Assembly (NCBI RefSeq): GCF_009711265.1
Contig: NZ_WMII01000001.1
Coordinates: 248,001 to 312,000 of the forward strand
Source of the DNA: Paracoccus shanxieyensis
GTDB taxonomy: Bacteria > Pseudomonadota > Alphaproteobacteria > Rhodobacterales > Rhodobacteraceae
Length of the DNA: 64,000 bases
Direction: 5' to 3'
Shown: piece after piece, positions 35,662-44,621 of the stretch
How the letters are laid out: every line of letters starts with the position of its first letter
How positions within the stretch are numbered: position 1 is the stretch's first letter
The notes under the pieces: model-generated
Database searches by the model: none
What the model saw: only the letters and a program-made list of their open reading frames with translations
Told to the model about the DNA's origin: nothing
Program-made: the position numbers and the translations under genes

Positions 35662-36168
35662 TCAGTTCTGGCGACGCGCTTCTTCGGCAGCGTGATCCGC
35701 CCGCATCCGGTCCAGCGTGGCCGAGCGCAGGGCATCTGCGGGCATCCACATCTTTTCCAGCTGATAGAATTCGCGCACTTCGGGGCGGAAGACATGGACG
35801 ATCACATCGTCGGTGTCGATCAGCACCCAGTCGCCGGTTTCCTTGCCTTCGATCCGCGCGCTGCGGCCGGTCTGTTCCTTCAGACGCTGCACCAGCTTTT
35901 CGGCGATGGCGGCCACCTGACGCGACGAGCGGCCCGAGGCGATCACCATGTGATCGGCCATGGCCGAACGACCGCGCAGGTCGATGGTCACGACCTCTTC
36001 GGCCTTGTCGTCATCAAGCGAGGCAAGAATGCGTTCCAGTAACTGATCGCTGGTCAGTCCCGGATCTGCGGCGGTCGCTGCCGGCGGAATTGCCGGCGAG
36101 ACGGTATTGGACAGGGGTTCATCCTCCGGTCTTCGCGCCGCTATCCCCCGGCGCTTGGGTCGCCCCAA
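35662..36168 (-). CDS. rsfS: Ribosome silencing factor RsfS
   Basis: The RsfS/DUF143 domain is clear: ILASLDDDKAEEVVTIDLRG, MVIASGRSSRQV, GDWVLIDTDDVIVHVFRPEVREFYQLEKMW. It binds L14 and blocks subunit joining in stationary or starved cells. The start is uncertain because no in-frame ATG lies upstream of the domain. Either TTG at 36168 (168 residues) or CTG at 36114 (150 residues), which sits 8 bases after a good GGAGG, could be used. I favour the CTG on ribosome-site grounds but give the longer span. Confidence 0.92.
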   Translation of the reverse strand: MGRPKRRGIAARRPEDEPLSNTVSPAIPPAATAADPGLTSDQLLERILASLDDDKAEEVVTIDLRGRSAMADHMVIASGRSSRQVAAIAEKLVQRLKEQTGRSARIEGKETGDWVLIDTDDVIVHVFRPEVREFYQLEKMWMPADALRSATLDRMRADHAAEEARRQN

Positions 36169-36190
36169 TGTAACATGGAATCCCGCCCGC

Positions 36191-36424
36191 TCAATCCGCA
36201 GCGGATGTATTTCTGGGCAGGTTTGCGGCGTGACAGGCGGAAAGCGGCATATTTGCCCACAGATCCGGGCAGCGGACCAGACCTTCGGCCCAGGCCAGTT
36301 GCCGGGTTTCGACGCGCGCCATCTCTCGGGCGCGGTCGTTGGGGGTGTCGATCACGAAGACCGCAAAGGTGAAAATCGCCACCAGCATCAGCGGCATCAC
36401 CCGCAACGCAACCCGAATCATCAT
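36191..36424 (-). CDS. Small membrane-anchored protein, unknown
   Basis: A 77-codon frame starts with two ATGs behind GGGGACGGGCG. It encodes one hydrophobic helix (about residues 5-25, VALRVMPLMLVAIFTFAVFV) followed by a polar tail with two cysteines. It lies 22 bases upstream of rsfS on the same strand. No family is recognised. Coding is supported by the well-placed ribosome site and the anchor-plus-soluble layout, but it could be spurious. Confidence 0.5.
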   Translation of the reverse strand: MMIRVALRVMPLMLVAIFTFAVFVIDTPNDRAREMARVETRQLAWAEGLVRCPDLWANMPLSACHAANLPRNTSAAD

Positions 36425-36552
36425 CGCCCGTCCCCGTGTTTGTTCTGCCGCGAAGCTTAGCGATCCGGCGTTGACATGGAATTAACGGCTGCGTGCGCGC
36501 GGCCCTGAGCGAGAACTGGCCGGTCCCGGGGCAGTCCCGGAACTGGCCGGTG

Positions 36553-36921
36553 CTAGAACATCTCGGGCCGGGGAAACCGCGTGCCTTCGGGAATCGGCGG
36601 AAAGGTCGAGCGATAGACGGTGTATTCCTTGCATTCCGGATCGCCCATCATGTCCTTGCCGGTCAGGGTGCATTCCGCCTGAATCCGCGTGCCGTCCTGC
36701 AGCCGGAAGCCGACATCCGCCAGGGGATCGTCGATCTGATACTGCCCCTTGCCGAAATGGTTCTGCCCCGCAAGGATGACCAGATCATCCAGCTTGCTGC
36801 CGCCGGGATAGAACATCAGCGTGATCTTGCCGCCATCCGGTTTGGTGCCGGTCAGGTCGGTGGGAAAACACCCGGCCAGCGCAAGCAGGGCCAAGGCGGA
36901 AAAGGTCCAGACAGATCGCAT
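36553..36921 (-). CDS. Small lipoprotein of unknown function
   Basis: The 122-residue product has a lipoprotein signal with lipobox LALAGC. A compact domain follows with GGKITLMFYPGGSKLDDLVIL, and two further cysteines in the C-terminal half (around AECTLTG and PECKEY) may form a disulfide. No named family is recognised. The start behind GGAGCG was chosen over an upstream frame extension. It is divergent from leuC and probably has its own promoter in the 290-base gap. Confidence 0.75.
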   Translation of the reverse strand: MRSVWTFSALALLALAGCFPTDLTGTKPDGGKITLMFYPGGSKLDDLVILAGQNHFGKGQYQIDDPLADVGFRLQDGTRIQAECTLTGKDMMGDPECKEYTVYRSTFPPIPEGTRFPRPEMF

Positions 36922-37209
36922 CAACGTCGCTCCAAAGGGTCGCTGATCCGGGTCTAGGCGCAATTCACCAAGATTGTGCTAACGCGGCTTCAATATTGCC
37001 TGCCGGGCGAAACAGGCCTAAATGTCATCCCATGCAAGGATTCGTCTATTTCGATATCCATGACCGCGCCCGCCTGCCGGGTCGGTTCTACGGCGAAAGC
37101 CTGTCCGTCACAGCACGACTTTGACGGCTGGCGCGGCATGTCCCGCGCCGATGGCCGATGGACGGCCGCCTTCACGACATTCCAGCTACTCTTTCGGAAA
37201 GAGAAAGCC

Positions 37210-38646
37210 ATGACCGGCAATACCAACGCGGGCGCGCCCCGCACGCTGTATGACAAGATCTTCGACGCCCATATCGTGGACCGTCAGGAAGATGGCACCT
37301 GCATCCTGTATATCGACCGCCATCTGGTCCACGAAGTGACCAGCCCGCAGGCGTTCGAGGGTCTGCGCATGGCAGGCCGCAAGGTGCGCCGCCCCGATCA
37401 GACCATCGCCGTGCCCGACCATAACGTGCCCACCACCGCCGACCGCGTGAACGGCATCGAAAACCCCGAGGGCCGCATTCAGGTCGCCGAACTGGACAAG
37501 AACGCCCGCGCCTTCGGCCTGAACTATTACCCGATGAACGATGTGCGTCAGGGCATCGTGCATATCGTCGGCCCCGAACAGGGCTGGACCCTGCCCGGCA
37601 TGACGGTCGTCTGCGGCGACAGCCACACCGCGACGCATGGCGCATTCGGCGCGCTGGCGCATGGCATTGGCACGTCCGAGGTGGAACACGTTCTGGCAAC
37701 GCAGACGCTGATCCAGAAGAAATCCAAGAACATGAAGGTGGAAATCACCGGCCGCCTGCTGCCCGGCGTCACCGCCAAGGACATCACGCTGGCGGTGATC
37801 GGCAAGACCGGCACGGCGGGCGGCACCGGCTATGTCATCGAATATTGCGGTCAGGCGATCCGCGACCTCACGATGGAAGGCCGCATGACCGTGTGCAACA
37901 TGGCGATCGAGGGCGGCGCCCGCGCCGGGCTGATCGCGCCCGATGAGACCACCTTCGCCTATTGCATGGGCCGCCCGCACGCGCCGAAAGGCGCGGCATG
38001 GGAAGCCGCCGTGACCTGGTGGAAAACGCTGTTCACCGATGAGGGCGCGCATTTCGACAAGGTCATCACCATCCGCGGCGAAGACATCGCTCCGGTCGTC
38101 ACATGGGGCACCAGCCCCGAGGACGTGGCCGCGATCACCGACCGCGTGCCCGCCCCCGAGGATTTCGAGGGCGGCAAGATCGAAGCCGCGCGCCGCAGCC
38201 TTGACTATATGGGCCTGACCCCCGGCACGCCGCTGAACCAGGTCAAGATCGACGCCGTGTTCATCGGCTCCTGCACCAATGGCCGGATCGAGGATCTGCG
38301 CGCCGCCGCAGGCATCCTGAAGGGCCAGAAGCTGGCCGAGGGCGTGCGCGGCATGATCGTCCCCGGCTCGGGCCTTGTGCGGGCGCAGGCCGAAGAGGAA
38401 GGGCTGGACCAGATCTTCATCGAGGCCGGGTTTGAATGGCGTCTGGCGGGGTGTTCGATGTGTCTGGGCATGAACCCCGACCAGCTTGCGCCCGGCGAAC
38501 GCTGCGCCGCCACGTCGAACCGCAACTTTGAAGGCCGGATGGGCCGGGGCGGGCGCACGCATCTGATGTCGCCGGTCATGGCCGCCGCCGCCGGGATCAA
38601 GGGTCACCTGACCGATGTGCGCGAATTCATGGCCGAGAAGGTCTGA
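37210..38646 (+). CDS. leuC: 3-isopropylmalate dehydratase large subunit
   Basis: The 478-residue aconitase-family subunit isomerises isopropylmalate in leucine synthesis. The 4Fe-4S ligands are visible in [11 protein letters not shown] and in CSMCLGMN, and [27 protein letters not shown] carries the substrate site (shown by its [10 protein letters not shown] core). A GGAAAGAGAAA ribosome site precedes the ATG. Its small subunit leuD lies about 690 bases downstream on the same strand. A membrane protein gene on the opposite strand is wedged between the two and overlaps the leuC end by 20 bases. Confidence 0.98.
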   Translation: MTGNTNAGAPRTLYDKIFDAHIVDRQEDGTCILYIDRHLVHEVTSPQAFEGLRMAGRKVRRPDQTIAVPDHNVPTTADRVNGIENPEGRIQVAELDKNARAFGLNYYPMNDVRQGIVHIVGPEQGWTLPGMTVVCGDSHTATHGAFGALAHGIGTSEVEHVLATQTLIQKKSKNMKVEITGRLLPGVTAKDITLAVIGKTGTAGGTGYVIEYCGQAIRDLTMEGRMTVCNMAIEGGARAGLIAPDETTFAYCMGRPHAPKGAAWEAAVTWWKTLFTDEGAHFDKVITIRGEDIAPVVTWGTSPEDVAAITDRVPAPEDFEGGKIEAARRSLDYMGLTPGTPLNQVKIDAVFIGSCTNGRIEDLRAAAGILKGQKLAEGVRGMIVPGSGLVRAQAEEEGLDQIFIEAGFEWRLAGCSMCLGMNPDQLAPGERCAATSNRNFEGRMGRGGRTHLMSPVMAAAAGIKGHLTDVREFMAEKV

Positions 38647-39244
38647 CCTGCGCGTGGTGGCGGGGCGTATTGCTCCGCCGCAGCAGCAGCAAGGCATTCA
38701 GGTCGATCAGCAGAAGTCCGGCATTCTCGAACAGGAAGTTGAACTTGATACTGGCGAAATCCATGCTGATGAGTTGGTCCACATGATGGAACCCCACCGC
38801 GCGCACCAGCACGAAACCGCACAACACGGTCAGCCCGATCAGGGCCAGACCGTTTCTGGCCATGCGCCCCCGCAGCGACCGCAGGGCAACGATCAGCACG
38901 ACCAGCGTGACGGCAATCAGCACGCCGATAAAGCCAAGCTGCACCCAGAAACGTTCGTCATACCAGCCCTGCACCCGCGCGGCGCAGCGGCCCGTGGCGG
39001 TCAGCGCGGTCTGCAGGTCAAGCTGCTTGTTCAGCGCCAGAAACGCCAGCAGCCCGGCAATGGTGATCCAAAGTCCGCGCGCCAGTCCGGCGGGATTGCG
39101 GCGCAGCACCAGCACGGCCAGCACAAGGCTCAGCAGATAGGACAGCACCGTCAGCCAGCCGGTGATCTCGGGATCGCCAATGGTGGGGGTCCAGTCCTGC
39201 GCCACGCAGGTCCGCAGGGCAGAGAAATCGGCAAAACCAAACAT
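38627..39244 (-). CDS. Multi-pass membrane protein of unknown function between leuC and leuD
   Basis: The 205-residue protein has about five to six hydrophobic segments (about 28-48, 58-72, 100-122, 134-152 and 165-188), with charged loops such as [15 protein letters not shown]. No family is recognised. A CAGGAG ribosome site lies about 10 bases before the chosen ATG; an earlier ATG at 39253 is possible. It runs opposite to the flanking leu genes and overlaps the leuC 3' end by 20 bases. Its upstream region is shared with leuD in divergent orientation. Confidence 0.75.
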   Translation of the reverse strand: MFGFADFSALRTCVAQDWTPTIGDPEITGWLTVLSYLLSLVLAVLVLRRNPAGLARGLWITIAGLLAFLALNKQLDLQTALTATGRCAARVQGWYDERFWVQLGFIGVLIAVTLVVLIVALRSLRGRMARNGLALIGLTVLCGFVLVRAVGFHHVDQLISMDFASIKFNFLFENAGLLLIDLNALLLLRRSNTPRHHAQVRPSRP

Positions 39245-39334
39245 CGTAAACATACTCCTGACGGCAAGACGCGCCGTCACCCAGCAATTAAACGGCCCCC
39301 CGCGCGGGTCGTCAATTCTCTCGCGAGGTAACAG

Positions 39335-39940
39335 ATGGACAAGTTCAATACCCTGACCGGCATCGCAGCCCCCATGCCGCTGGTCAATATCGATACCGAC
39401 ATGATCATCCCGAAACAGTTCCTGAAGACGATCCACCGTTCGGGTCTGGGCAAGAATCTGTTCGATGAGATGCGCTATGACGCACAAGGCAACGAACTGC
39501 CCGATTTCGTGCTGAACCAGCCCGCCTATCGCGACAGCCAGATCATCGTCGCGGGCGACAATTTCGGCTGCGGCTCGTCGCGCGAACACGCGCCATGGGC
39601 GCTCTTGGATTTCGGCATCCGCTGCGTGATCTCGACCAGCTTTGCGGACATCTTCTTCAACAACTGCTTCAAGAACGGCATCCTGCCCATCGTCATGCCG
39701 CAAGAGGTCGTCGATGCGCTGATGGAGGATGCCCGCAAAGGCGCCAATGCCCGCATCACCGTCGATCTGGAAAACCAGACCGTCACCACCTCGGACGGGC
39801 AGTCCTTCCCCTTCGAGGTCGACGCCTTCCGCAAGCATTGCCTGCTGAACGGTCTGGACGATATCGGCCTGACCATGGAGAAGGCCGCGAATATCGACAC
39901 CTATGAGGCGCAGATGGCGCAAAGCCGTCCTTGGGTCTGA
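39335..39940 (+). CDS. leuD: 3-isopropylmalate dehydratase small subunit
   Basis: The 201-residue subunit completes the leuCD enzyme. Key features are [14 protein letters not shown] at the N-terminus and the swivel-domain motif [24 protein letters not shown] ribosome site lies before the ATG. The TTG start of the following exonuclease-like gene lies inside its last codons, so the two are probably translated together. Confidence 0.98.
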   Translation: MDKFNTLTGIAAPMPLVNIDTDMIIPKQFLKTIHRSGLGKNLFDEMRYDAQGNELPDFVLNQPAYRDSQIIVAGDNFGCGSSREHAPWALLDFGIRCVISTSFADIFFNNCFKNGILPIVMPQEVVDALMEDARKGANARITVDLENQTVTTSDGQSFPFEVDAFRKHCLLNGLDDIGLTMEKAANIDTYEAQMAQSRPWV

Positions 39941-40962
39941 AAGCCGCTCTGATCCTGCTGGCTCTGGCCGGGGCCGCCTCGGCCCAGCCTTTGCGCGTCG
40001 CCACCTATGACCCCGGCCTGTCGCGCAAGGGGCCGGGGCTGCTGCTGCGCGATCTGACGCGCGAGGATGCGCAGATCGACGCGGCCATCGCCGTCATCGC
40101 CGAGGCCAGGCCCGATATCCTGCTGCTGACCGGCATCGACTGGGACCATGACGGGCTGGCCCTTGCGGCGCTGCGGAGGCGGCTGCAGGCGGCGGGCGTG
40201 GATTATCCGCACAGCTTTGCCGCCCGCCCGAATGCCGGGATGCCCGCGCGGCTGGATCTGGATCAGGACGGACGGCTGGGCGGTCCGGGCGACAAGCAGG
40301 GCTTCGGCTTTTTCACCGGACAAAAGGGCATGGCGATCCTGTCGCGCCATCCCATCGGCCCGGTCACCGATTACAGCGATGTGCTGTGGCGCGACCAGCC
40401 CGGCCAGATAATGCCGCCGACGCCCGCCGATGTGGCGGCGGTGCAGCGCCTGTCCTCGGTCGGGCATTGGGACGCGACGATCATGGTGGCGGGCAAGCCG
40501 CTTCACCTGCTGGCCATGGCGGCGACCCCCCCGGTCTTTGACGGCCCCGAGGATCGCAACGGTCGCCGCAATCACGACGAACTGGCCTTCTGGCAAAGCC
40601 ATCTGCCCGATGCGCCCTTCGTGCTGGCGGGCAAGCTGAACCTTGATCCCGCCGATGGCGATGGCCGCCCGCAGGCGCTGCAGGCGATGCTGGCCCATGT
40701 CACCGACACCCTGCCCCGCAGCGATGGCGGCGCGGCGGCGCGGGGCGGCGTGAACGACAGCCATAAAGGCGATCCGGGGCTGGACACCGCCAACTGGCCC
40801 GCCGACCGGATGGGCAATCTGCGGGTCGATTATGTGCTGCCCGCGAAGGCGCTGCCTGTGCTGGGATCGGGCGTCTTTTGGCCCGCCGAGGGGCCAATGG
40901 CCGACACCGCGCGCACGGCCTCGGCGCATCGTCTGGTCTGGGTGGATCTGGACTGGCCGTGA
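39931..40962 (+). CDS. Endonuclease/exonuclease/phosphatase family protein, exported
   Basis: The 343-residue product begins with TTG inside the leuD end ([18 protein letters not shown]), giving a Sec signal peptide with cleavage after ASA. The mature protein shows the EEP fold: [28 protein letters not shown], a central [12 protein letters not shown] and the C-terminal [11 protein letters not shown] with the conserved His. It may be a periplasmic phosphodiesterase; the substrate is unknown. The expected metal Glu near the N-terminus is not obvious (LLTGID where LQEV is usual), so activity may be altered. Confidence 0.82.
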   Translation: MGLKAALILLALAGAASAQPLRVATYDPGLSRKGPGLLLRDLTREDAQIDAAIAVIAEARPDILLLTGIDWDHDGLALAALRRRLQAAGVDYPHSFAARPNAGMPARLDLDQDGRLGGPGDKQGFGFFTGQKGMAILSRHPIGPVTDYSDVLWRDQPGQIMPPTPADVAAVQRLSSVGHWDATIMVAGKPLHLLAMAATPPVFDGPEDRNGRRNHDELAFWQSHLPDAPFVLAGKLNLDPADGDGRPQALQAMLAHVTDTLPRSDGGAAARGGVNDSHKGDPGLDTANWPADRMGNLRVDYVLPAKALPVLGSGVFWPAEGPMADTARTASAHRLVWVDLDWP

Positions 40963-40982
40963 CATGCGGGCGGTGAAATTTC

Positions 40983-41010
40983 TTGCCGCAGCCCGATGCG
41001 GGATTATAAC
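40983..41010 (+). promoter_or_regulatory. Sigma-70 promoter of the cbt-bluB operon
   Basis: TTGCCG at 40983-40988 and TATAAC at 41005-41010 with a 16-base spacer lie just before the cobalamin riboswitch. Transcription would start near 41017, at its expected 5' edge. Confidence 0.6.
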
Positions 41011-41016
41011 GTCTTT

Positions 41017-41205
41017 GTGTATCGGTCCCCGTGAAGGGGTCAAAAGGGAATTTCGGTGAAACTCCGAAGCCGCCCCCGCGACTGTCAGCGGAGAGCGCGC
41101 GCCCATCACGCCACTGGCCCCTTGGGCCGGGAAGGCGGGCGCCGCGCATCGACCCGCAAGCCAGGAGACCTGCCGATGCGTGAACCGCAATGCCGTCGGG
41201 ACGGA
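41017..41205 (+). promoter_or_regulatory. Cobalamin riboswitch 1, upstream of cbtB-cbtA-bluB
   Basis: The element contains the standard cobalamin aptamer order: GGTGAAACTCCGAAGC, then CCGCCCCCGCGACTGT, then GCCACTGG, then GGGAAGGCGGGC, then the B12 box AGCCAGGAGACCTGCC (41159-41174). A GCCGTC/GGACGGC stem follows before the AGGAAAGGG ribosome site of cbtB, which could sequester it when adenosylcobalamin is bound. It links cobalt uptake and lower-ligand synthesis to the B12 pool. Confidence 0.95.
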
Positions 41206-41227
41206 CGGCTGACAGGAAAGGGTCACC

Positions 41228-41404
41228 ATGACCACGCACACGACGACCGCAGGCAGGACCGCCTCGGGATCCATCCTTCTTCCGGCCATCGCGGCCTTCG
41301 CGATCGGCTTTGGCCTGATCTTCATGACGGGGCTGGTGCAGGCGGACACGCTGCACGATGCCGCCCATGACGTGCGCCACGCCACCGGCTTTCCCTGCCA
41401 CTGA
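41228..41404 (+). CDS. cbtB: Cobalt transporter subunit CbtB
   Basis: The 58-residue protein has one membrane helix (about residues 14-38) and a short His-rich C-terminal tail, DTLHDAAHDVRHATGFPCH. This is the CbtB pattern, where the histidines are thought to bind cobalt for the partner CbtA. The ATG follows AGGAAAGGG directly downstream of the cobalamin riboswitch. The stop and the cbtA start overlap in TGATG. Confidence 0.92.
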   Translation: MTTHTTTAGRTASGSILLPAIAAFAIGFGLIFMTGLVQADTLHDAAHDVRHATGFPCH

Positions 41405-42102
41405 TGTTTTCGCGCATCCTGACCAGCGGGTTGATCGCTGGCGCTGCGACCGGGTTGATTGCCGCCCTGTTGCAGCTTTGGTTCGTGCAGCCGGTGCTGC
41501 TGCATGCCGAGCTTTATGAATCCGGCCAGCTGATCCATAACGGCGCGCAGGCCGTCAGCGCCCATCAGCCGCCGGGCGATTTCGAATGGACGCGCAATCT
41601 GCTGTCGGTCCTGTTCACCATGCTGACCTATGCCGGCTACGGGCTGATGCTGACCGCGCTTCTGGCGGTGGCCGAGGCGCGCGGCCATGTCGTCACGGCG
41701 CAGCAGGGGCTGATCTGGGGCATTGCCGGGTTCGTGACCATGCAGCTTGCCCCCGCTTTCGGCCTTGCCCCCGAGGTGCCGGGCGTCGCCGCCGCCGATG
41801 TGGGCCAGCGGGCGATCTGGTGGCTGGGCACGGCTGCCGCGACCGGCGTGGCGCTGTGGCTGATCGCCTTTGGCCGCAGCGCACTGACATGGGGGGTGGC
41901 GGTGGTGCTGATCCTTGCCCCGCATGTCATCGGTGCGCCGCAGCCCGACGCCTATGCCGGAACCGTCCCGCCCGAGCTTTCCGCCGAATTCGCGGGCCGG
42001 GCGCTTGGCACCGGGCTGATGGCATGGGCGATGCTGGGGCTGGCCGTCGCGTGGTTCTGGCAGCGCGACACCGCCCACGCGGCCCTGCCGCAGACCGCGT
42101 AA
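41404..42102 (+). CDS. cbtA: Cobalt transporter subunit CbtA
   Basis: The 232-residue protein has about five hydrophobic segments, matching the predicted five-helix CbtA. Diagnostic regions are LIAGAATGLIAALLQLWFVQP and GFVTMQLAPAFGLAPEVPG (core QLAPAFGLAPEVPG). CbtAB is a cobalt uptake system predicted from its consistent control by B12 riboswitches. Here it is second in the operon after cbtB and followed by a 49-residue His-tailed membrane protein. Confidence 0.93.
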   Translation: MFSRILTSGLIAGAATGLIAALLQLWFVQPVLLHAELYESGQLIHNGAQAVSAHQPPGDFEWTRNLLSVLFTMLTYAGYGLMLTALLAVAEARGHVVTAQQGLIWGIAGFVTMQLAPAFGLAPEVPGVAAADVGQRAIWWLGTAAATGVALWLIAFGRSALTWGVAVVLILAPHVIGAPQPDAYAGTVPPELSAEFAGRALGTGLMAWAMLGLAVAWFWQRDTAHAALPQTA

Positions 42103-42115
42103 AGGGGCCTGCCGC

Positions 42116-42265
42116 ATGGACCGTTCAATCGCGATGCTGCTGATCGGGCTGATCTTCGGCTTCGGTCTGGGCTTTGTCGTGGCCGCGGCCAACGGGATCA
42201 CGCTGGACGGCCATGATCAAGCCCAGGATCACGGCGCTGGCGAAACCCAGCAACACCAGCACTGA
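42116..42265 (+). CDS. 49-residue single-helix protein with His-rich tail in the cbt operon
   Basis: A 49-codon frame, MDRSIAMLLIGLIFGFGLGF..., encodes one membrane helix (about 5-26) followed by a hydrophilic tail, DGHDQAQDHGAGETQQHQH, holding four histidines. It begins 13 bases after the cbtA stop behind AAAGGGG. Its TGA overlaps the bluB ATG by one base (TGATG), so it is embedded in the operon. The layout mimics CbtB without being a copy. I infer a metal-handling accessory to CbtAB. No named family is known to me. Confidence 0.75.
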   Translation: MDRSIAMLLIGLIFGFGLGFVVAAANGITLDGHDQAQDHGAGETQQHQH

Positions 42266-42888
42266 TGCATTGCGACGAACCGGACATCGCGGCGCTGCAG
42301 CGCATTCTGCGCTGGCGGCGCGATGTCCGGCATTTCCGCCCGGACCCGATCCCCGAGCCGCTGATCGCCCAGTTGCAGGCGGCGGTCGAGCTTGCCCCCT
42401 CGGTCGGCAATGCCCGGCCATGGCGCATCGTGCGGGTCGATGATCCCGCGCGCCGCGCCGCCGTGGCGGAGAATTTCGCCGCCTGCAATGCCCGTGCCGC
42501 AGAACGCTATCACGGCCAGCAGCGCCGCGATTACGACGCGCTGAAGCTGGCGGGGCTGAAGGCCGCACCGCTGCAACTGGCGGTCTTTACCCAGATCGAC
42601 CCGGAAACCGGCCATGGGCTGGGCCGCGCGACCATGCCGCATACGCTGCGCCAGTCCACTACCATGGCGATCCATACGCTGTGGCTGGCGGCGCGGGCCC
42701 GCAATCTGGGGCTGGGCATGGTCTCGATCCTTGATCCCGCGCGCATCGGGCCATTGCTGGATGTACCCGAGGATTGGGAATTTGCCGCATGGCTGTGTCT
42801 GGGCTGGCCGGAATTCACCGATGACACGCCGCTGCTGCACCGTGCGGGCTGGCAGGAAAACACCGCCCCGCCATGGTCCCGGCGCTAG
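42265..42888 (+). CDS. bluB: 5,6-dimethylbenzimidazole synthase BluB
   Basis: The 207-residue flavin-destructase-like enzyme converts reduced FMN and oxygen to 5,6-dimethylbenzimidazole, the lower ligand of B12. BluB traits are [14 protein letters not shown] at the N-terminus, [13 protein letters not shown], and the region [23 protein letters not shown]. It ends the riboswitch-controlled cbt operon and overlaps the 3' end of the convergent mntP gene by four bases. Confidence 0.96.
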   Translation: MHCDEPDIAALQRILRWRRDVRHFRPDPIPEPLIAQLQAAVELAPSVGNARPWRIVRVDDPARRAAVAENFAACNARAAERYHGQQRRDYDALKLAGLKAAPLQLAVFTQIDPETGHGLGRATMPHTLRQSTTMAIHTLWLAARARNLGLGMVSILDPARIGPLLDVPEDWEFAAWLCLGWPEFTDDTPLLHRAGWQENTAPPWSRR

Positions 42889-43445
42889 GCGGCCGTCAGG
42901 TGCTGGATCAGGATCAGCGTGCCCAGCCCGATCAGGGCCAGCCCGCCGCATGCCTCGATGACGCGGCCGAAGCGGTGGCCCAGATAGCGCCCCACCAGCA
43001 TCCCGGTCGAGGACATGACCATCGTGGCGCAGCCGATGGCCAGCGCGATGACCACGATGTTCACGTCCAGAAAAGCCAGCGACACCCCCACCGCCATCGC
43101 ATCCAGCGAAGTGCCGATGGCCGTCGCCACCACCGCCCAGAACGACGCGGGCGCCGGGGCCTGATCCCTGTCCCTGCCAAGCGCCTGCAAGCCCATATGC
43201 ACGCCCACCGCCCCCAGCAGCGCAAAGGCGATCCAGTGATCCACCGCCTGAACGTATTGGCTGGCGGCCATGCCAAGCGTCCAGCCGATCAGCGGGGTGA
43301 TCGCCTCGATCACGCCGAAGATCATGCCGGTGCGGATGGCACGGCCAAAGCCTGCGCGTCGCGTCGCGGCGCCCTTGCCCAGAGATGCGATGAAGGCATC
43401 GACAGACATGCTGATGGCCAGAACGCCGATGGTGATCGGGGACAT
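42885..43445 (-). CDS. mntP: Manganese efflux pump MntP
   Basis: The 186-residue protein has six hydrophobic helices in two repeats. Characteristic motifs are [16 protein letters not shown] in the first half and [15 protein letters not shown] in the second, each with the conserved membrane Asp. It exports Mn(II) to prevent toxicity. A yybP-ykoY manganese riboswitch lies directly upstream and confirms the assignment. It converges with bluB. Confidence 0.96.
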   Translation of the reverse strand: MSPITIGVLAISMSVDAFIASLGKGAATRRAGFGRAIRTGMIFGVIEAITPLIGWTLGMAASQYVQAVDHWIAFALLGAVGVHMGLQALGRDRDQAPAPASFWAVVATAIGTSLDAMAVGVSLAFLDVNIVVIALAIGCATMVMSSTGMLVGRYLGHRFGRVIEACGGLALIGLGTLILIQHLTAA

Positions 43446-43484
43446 GTGCGGTTCCTTGGGGCTGATCCGGGCGATGGACGGACC

Positions 43485-43628
43485 CCGCCCGCAGGGTCCC
43501 ATCGCCACGGTCTTGCAAAGCCACGAAGGCCGGATACGCCACGCGGAATGTCTCCGCGAGCCTATTGACGCATCCCCGCCAAATCCGTGGCGGTCGCTAC
43601 TCCCCGATGGCGGCCGGATACAGGGGTG
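43485..43628 (-). promoter_or_regulatory. Manganese riboswitch (yybP-ykoY)
   Basis: Read on the minus strand, GGGGAGTAGC (43596-43605) and the paired GCAAGACCG (43508-43516) are the two conserved L1/L3-type blocks of this class. They are separated by stems including CTCGCGGAGACATTCCGCG. The element lies about 60 bases before mntP. Mn(II) binding would raise mntP expression. Exact ends are estimated. Confidence 0.85.
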
Positions 43629-43635
43629 CGGAAAT

Positions 43636-43641
43636 ATTGTA
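43636..43641 (-). promoter_or_regulatory. Probable -10 element for the mntP leader
   Basis: TACAAT on the minus strand, in an AT-rich stretch, lies about 8 bases upstream of the riboswitch. A weak TTATAA lies 16 bases further up as a possible -35. The start near 43628 would fit the aptamer. Confidence 0.45.
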
Positions 43642-43703
43642 AAGCAAAAACAACTACTTATAAATGCGTCTCATGTGCATCTGGCGTGGCCGCCGGCGCG
43701 GGC

Positions 43704-44312
43704 TCAGAATTCCACGCCGGCCTGTGCCTTGATGCCGTCGCGAAAGGGATGCTTCAGCGCCTCCATCTCGGTCACCAGATCGGCGATTTCGATCAGCTCG
43801 GGCTTGGCATTGCGCCCGGTCAGCACGACATGGGTCATCGGCGGCTTTTCATCCCGCAGGAAGGCCACCACCTCGGCCACGTCCAGATAATCATAGCGCA
43901 GCGCGATGTTGATTTCGTCCAGCAGCACCATGCGGATGGCGGGATCGCGGATCAGGGTCTTGGCCTTGTCCCAGCCCGCCCGCGCGGCAGCGATGTCGCG
44001 CTGCCGGTCCTGCGTGTCCCAAGTGAAGCCCTCGCCCATCGCGTGAAACTGGCACAGCCCGCCGAAATGCGTGGTCAGCAGGCGCCGCTCGCCGGTGTCC
44101 CACGCGCCCTTGATGAACTGCACCACCGCACAGGGCATGTCATGCGCGATGCAGCGCAGGATCATGCCAAACCCGGCCGAGGACTTGCCCTTGCCCTTGC
44201 CGGTATGAACGATGATCAGCCCCTTTTCGCCCTGTCTGTCCTGCATCATGCGGTCGCGCGCGGCCTTGACCTTGGCCATTTTCGCGGCGTGGCGGGCATT
44301 GTCGTCGGACAT
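43704..44312 (-). CDS. cobO: Cob(I)yrinic acid a,c-diamide adenosyltransferase (CobO/BtuR type)
   Basis: The 202-residue enzyme adds the 5'-deoxyadenosyl ligand to corrin cobalt. The P-loop is HTGKGKGKSSAGFG; further motifs are VQFIKGAW, LLDEINIALRYDYL and VVLTGRNAKPELIEIADLVTEM. It is on the minus strand, divergent from the main cob operon; its ATG is only about 15 bases from the -35 of that operon. Its own promoter must therefore lie antisense to the second cobalamin riboswitch, and no riboswitch precedes cobO itself. Confidence 0.96.
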   Translation of the reverse strand: MSDDNARHAAKMAKVKAARDRMMQDRQGEKGLIIVHTGKGKGKSSAGFGMILRCIAHDMPCAVVQFIKGAWDTGERRLLTTHFGGLCQFHAMGEGFTWDTQDRQRDIAAARAGWDKAKTLIRDPAIRMVLLDEINIALRYDYLDVAEVVAFLRDEKPPMTHVVLTGRNAKPELIEIADLVTEMEALKHPFRDGIKAQAGVEF

Positions 44313-44327
44313 GTCGGTAGCCTTTGC

Positions 44328-44356
44328 TTGACAACGGGGCGGCGCGCAGCCACAGA
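44328..44356 (+). promoter_or_regulatory. Candidate promoter of the main cob operon
   Basis: A consensus TTGACA (44328-44333) is followed 17 bases later by a weak -10, CACAGA (44351-44356), just before the second cobalamin riboswitch. The -35 sequence sits in a TTGACAA / TTGTCAA overlap, so a minus-strand promoter might share it. Confidence 0.4.
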
Positions 44357-44361
44357 CTCGG

Positions 44362-44560
44362 GCCGCGCTGGTTCCTGTCCTTAGGGCAGGTGAAAAGGGA
44401 ATGCGAGACAAACGCAGCCGCCCCCGCGACCGTGACCGGAAAGGTCGGCCCGATGCCACTGGCACATCTGCCGGGAAGGCGGGCCGCCCATGGGCCCCAA
44501 GCCCGAATCCGCAAGCCGGGAGACCTGCCAGCGACGGATAATGACCGGCGGACGGGGTGT
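44362..44560 (+). promoter_or_regulatory. Cobalamin riboswitch 2, upstream of the cob operon
   Basis: The aptamer shows GGTGAAAAGGGAATGC, then CAGCCGCCCCCGCGACCGT, then GATGCCACTGGC, then GGGAAGGCGGGCC, then the B12 box AAGCCGGGAGACCTGCC (44513-44529). A GGGCGC/GCGCCC stem (44575-44590) lies between the aptamer and the AAGGAAGG ribosome site of the DUF1636 gene. It should repress the twelve following genes when adenosylcobalamin is plentiful. Confidence 0.95.
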
Positions 44561-44621
44561 TCCTGCTGGGGTTCGGGCGCGATGGCGCCCTGCCTCATGC
44601 CGCCAAACGTAAGGAAGGCGC

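Noticed and set aside
36520..36552. Direct repeat AACTGGCCGGT near 36520 and 36545
   Set aside because: Only two short copies in a GC-rich gap; no link to a mobile element or regulator.
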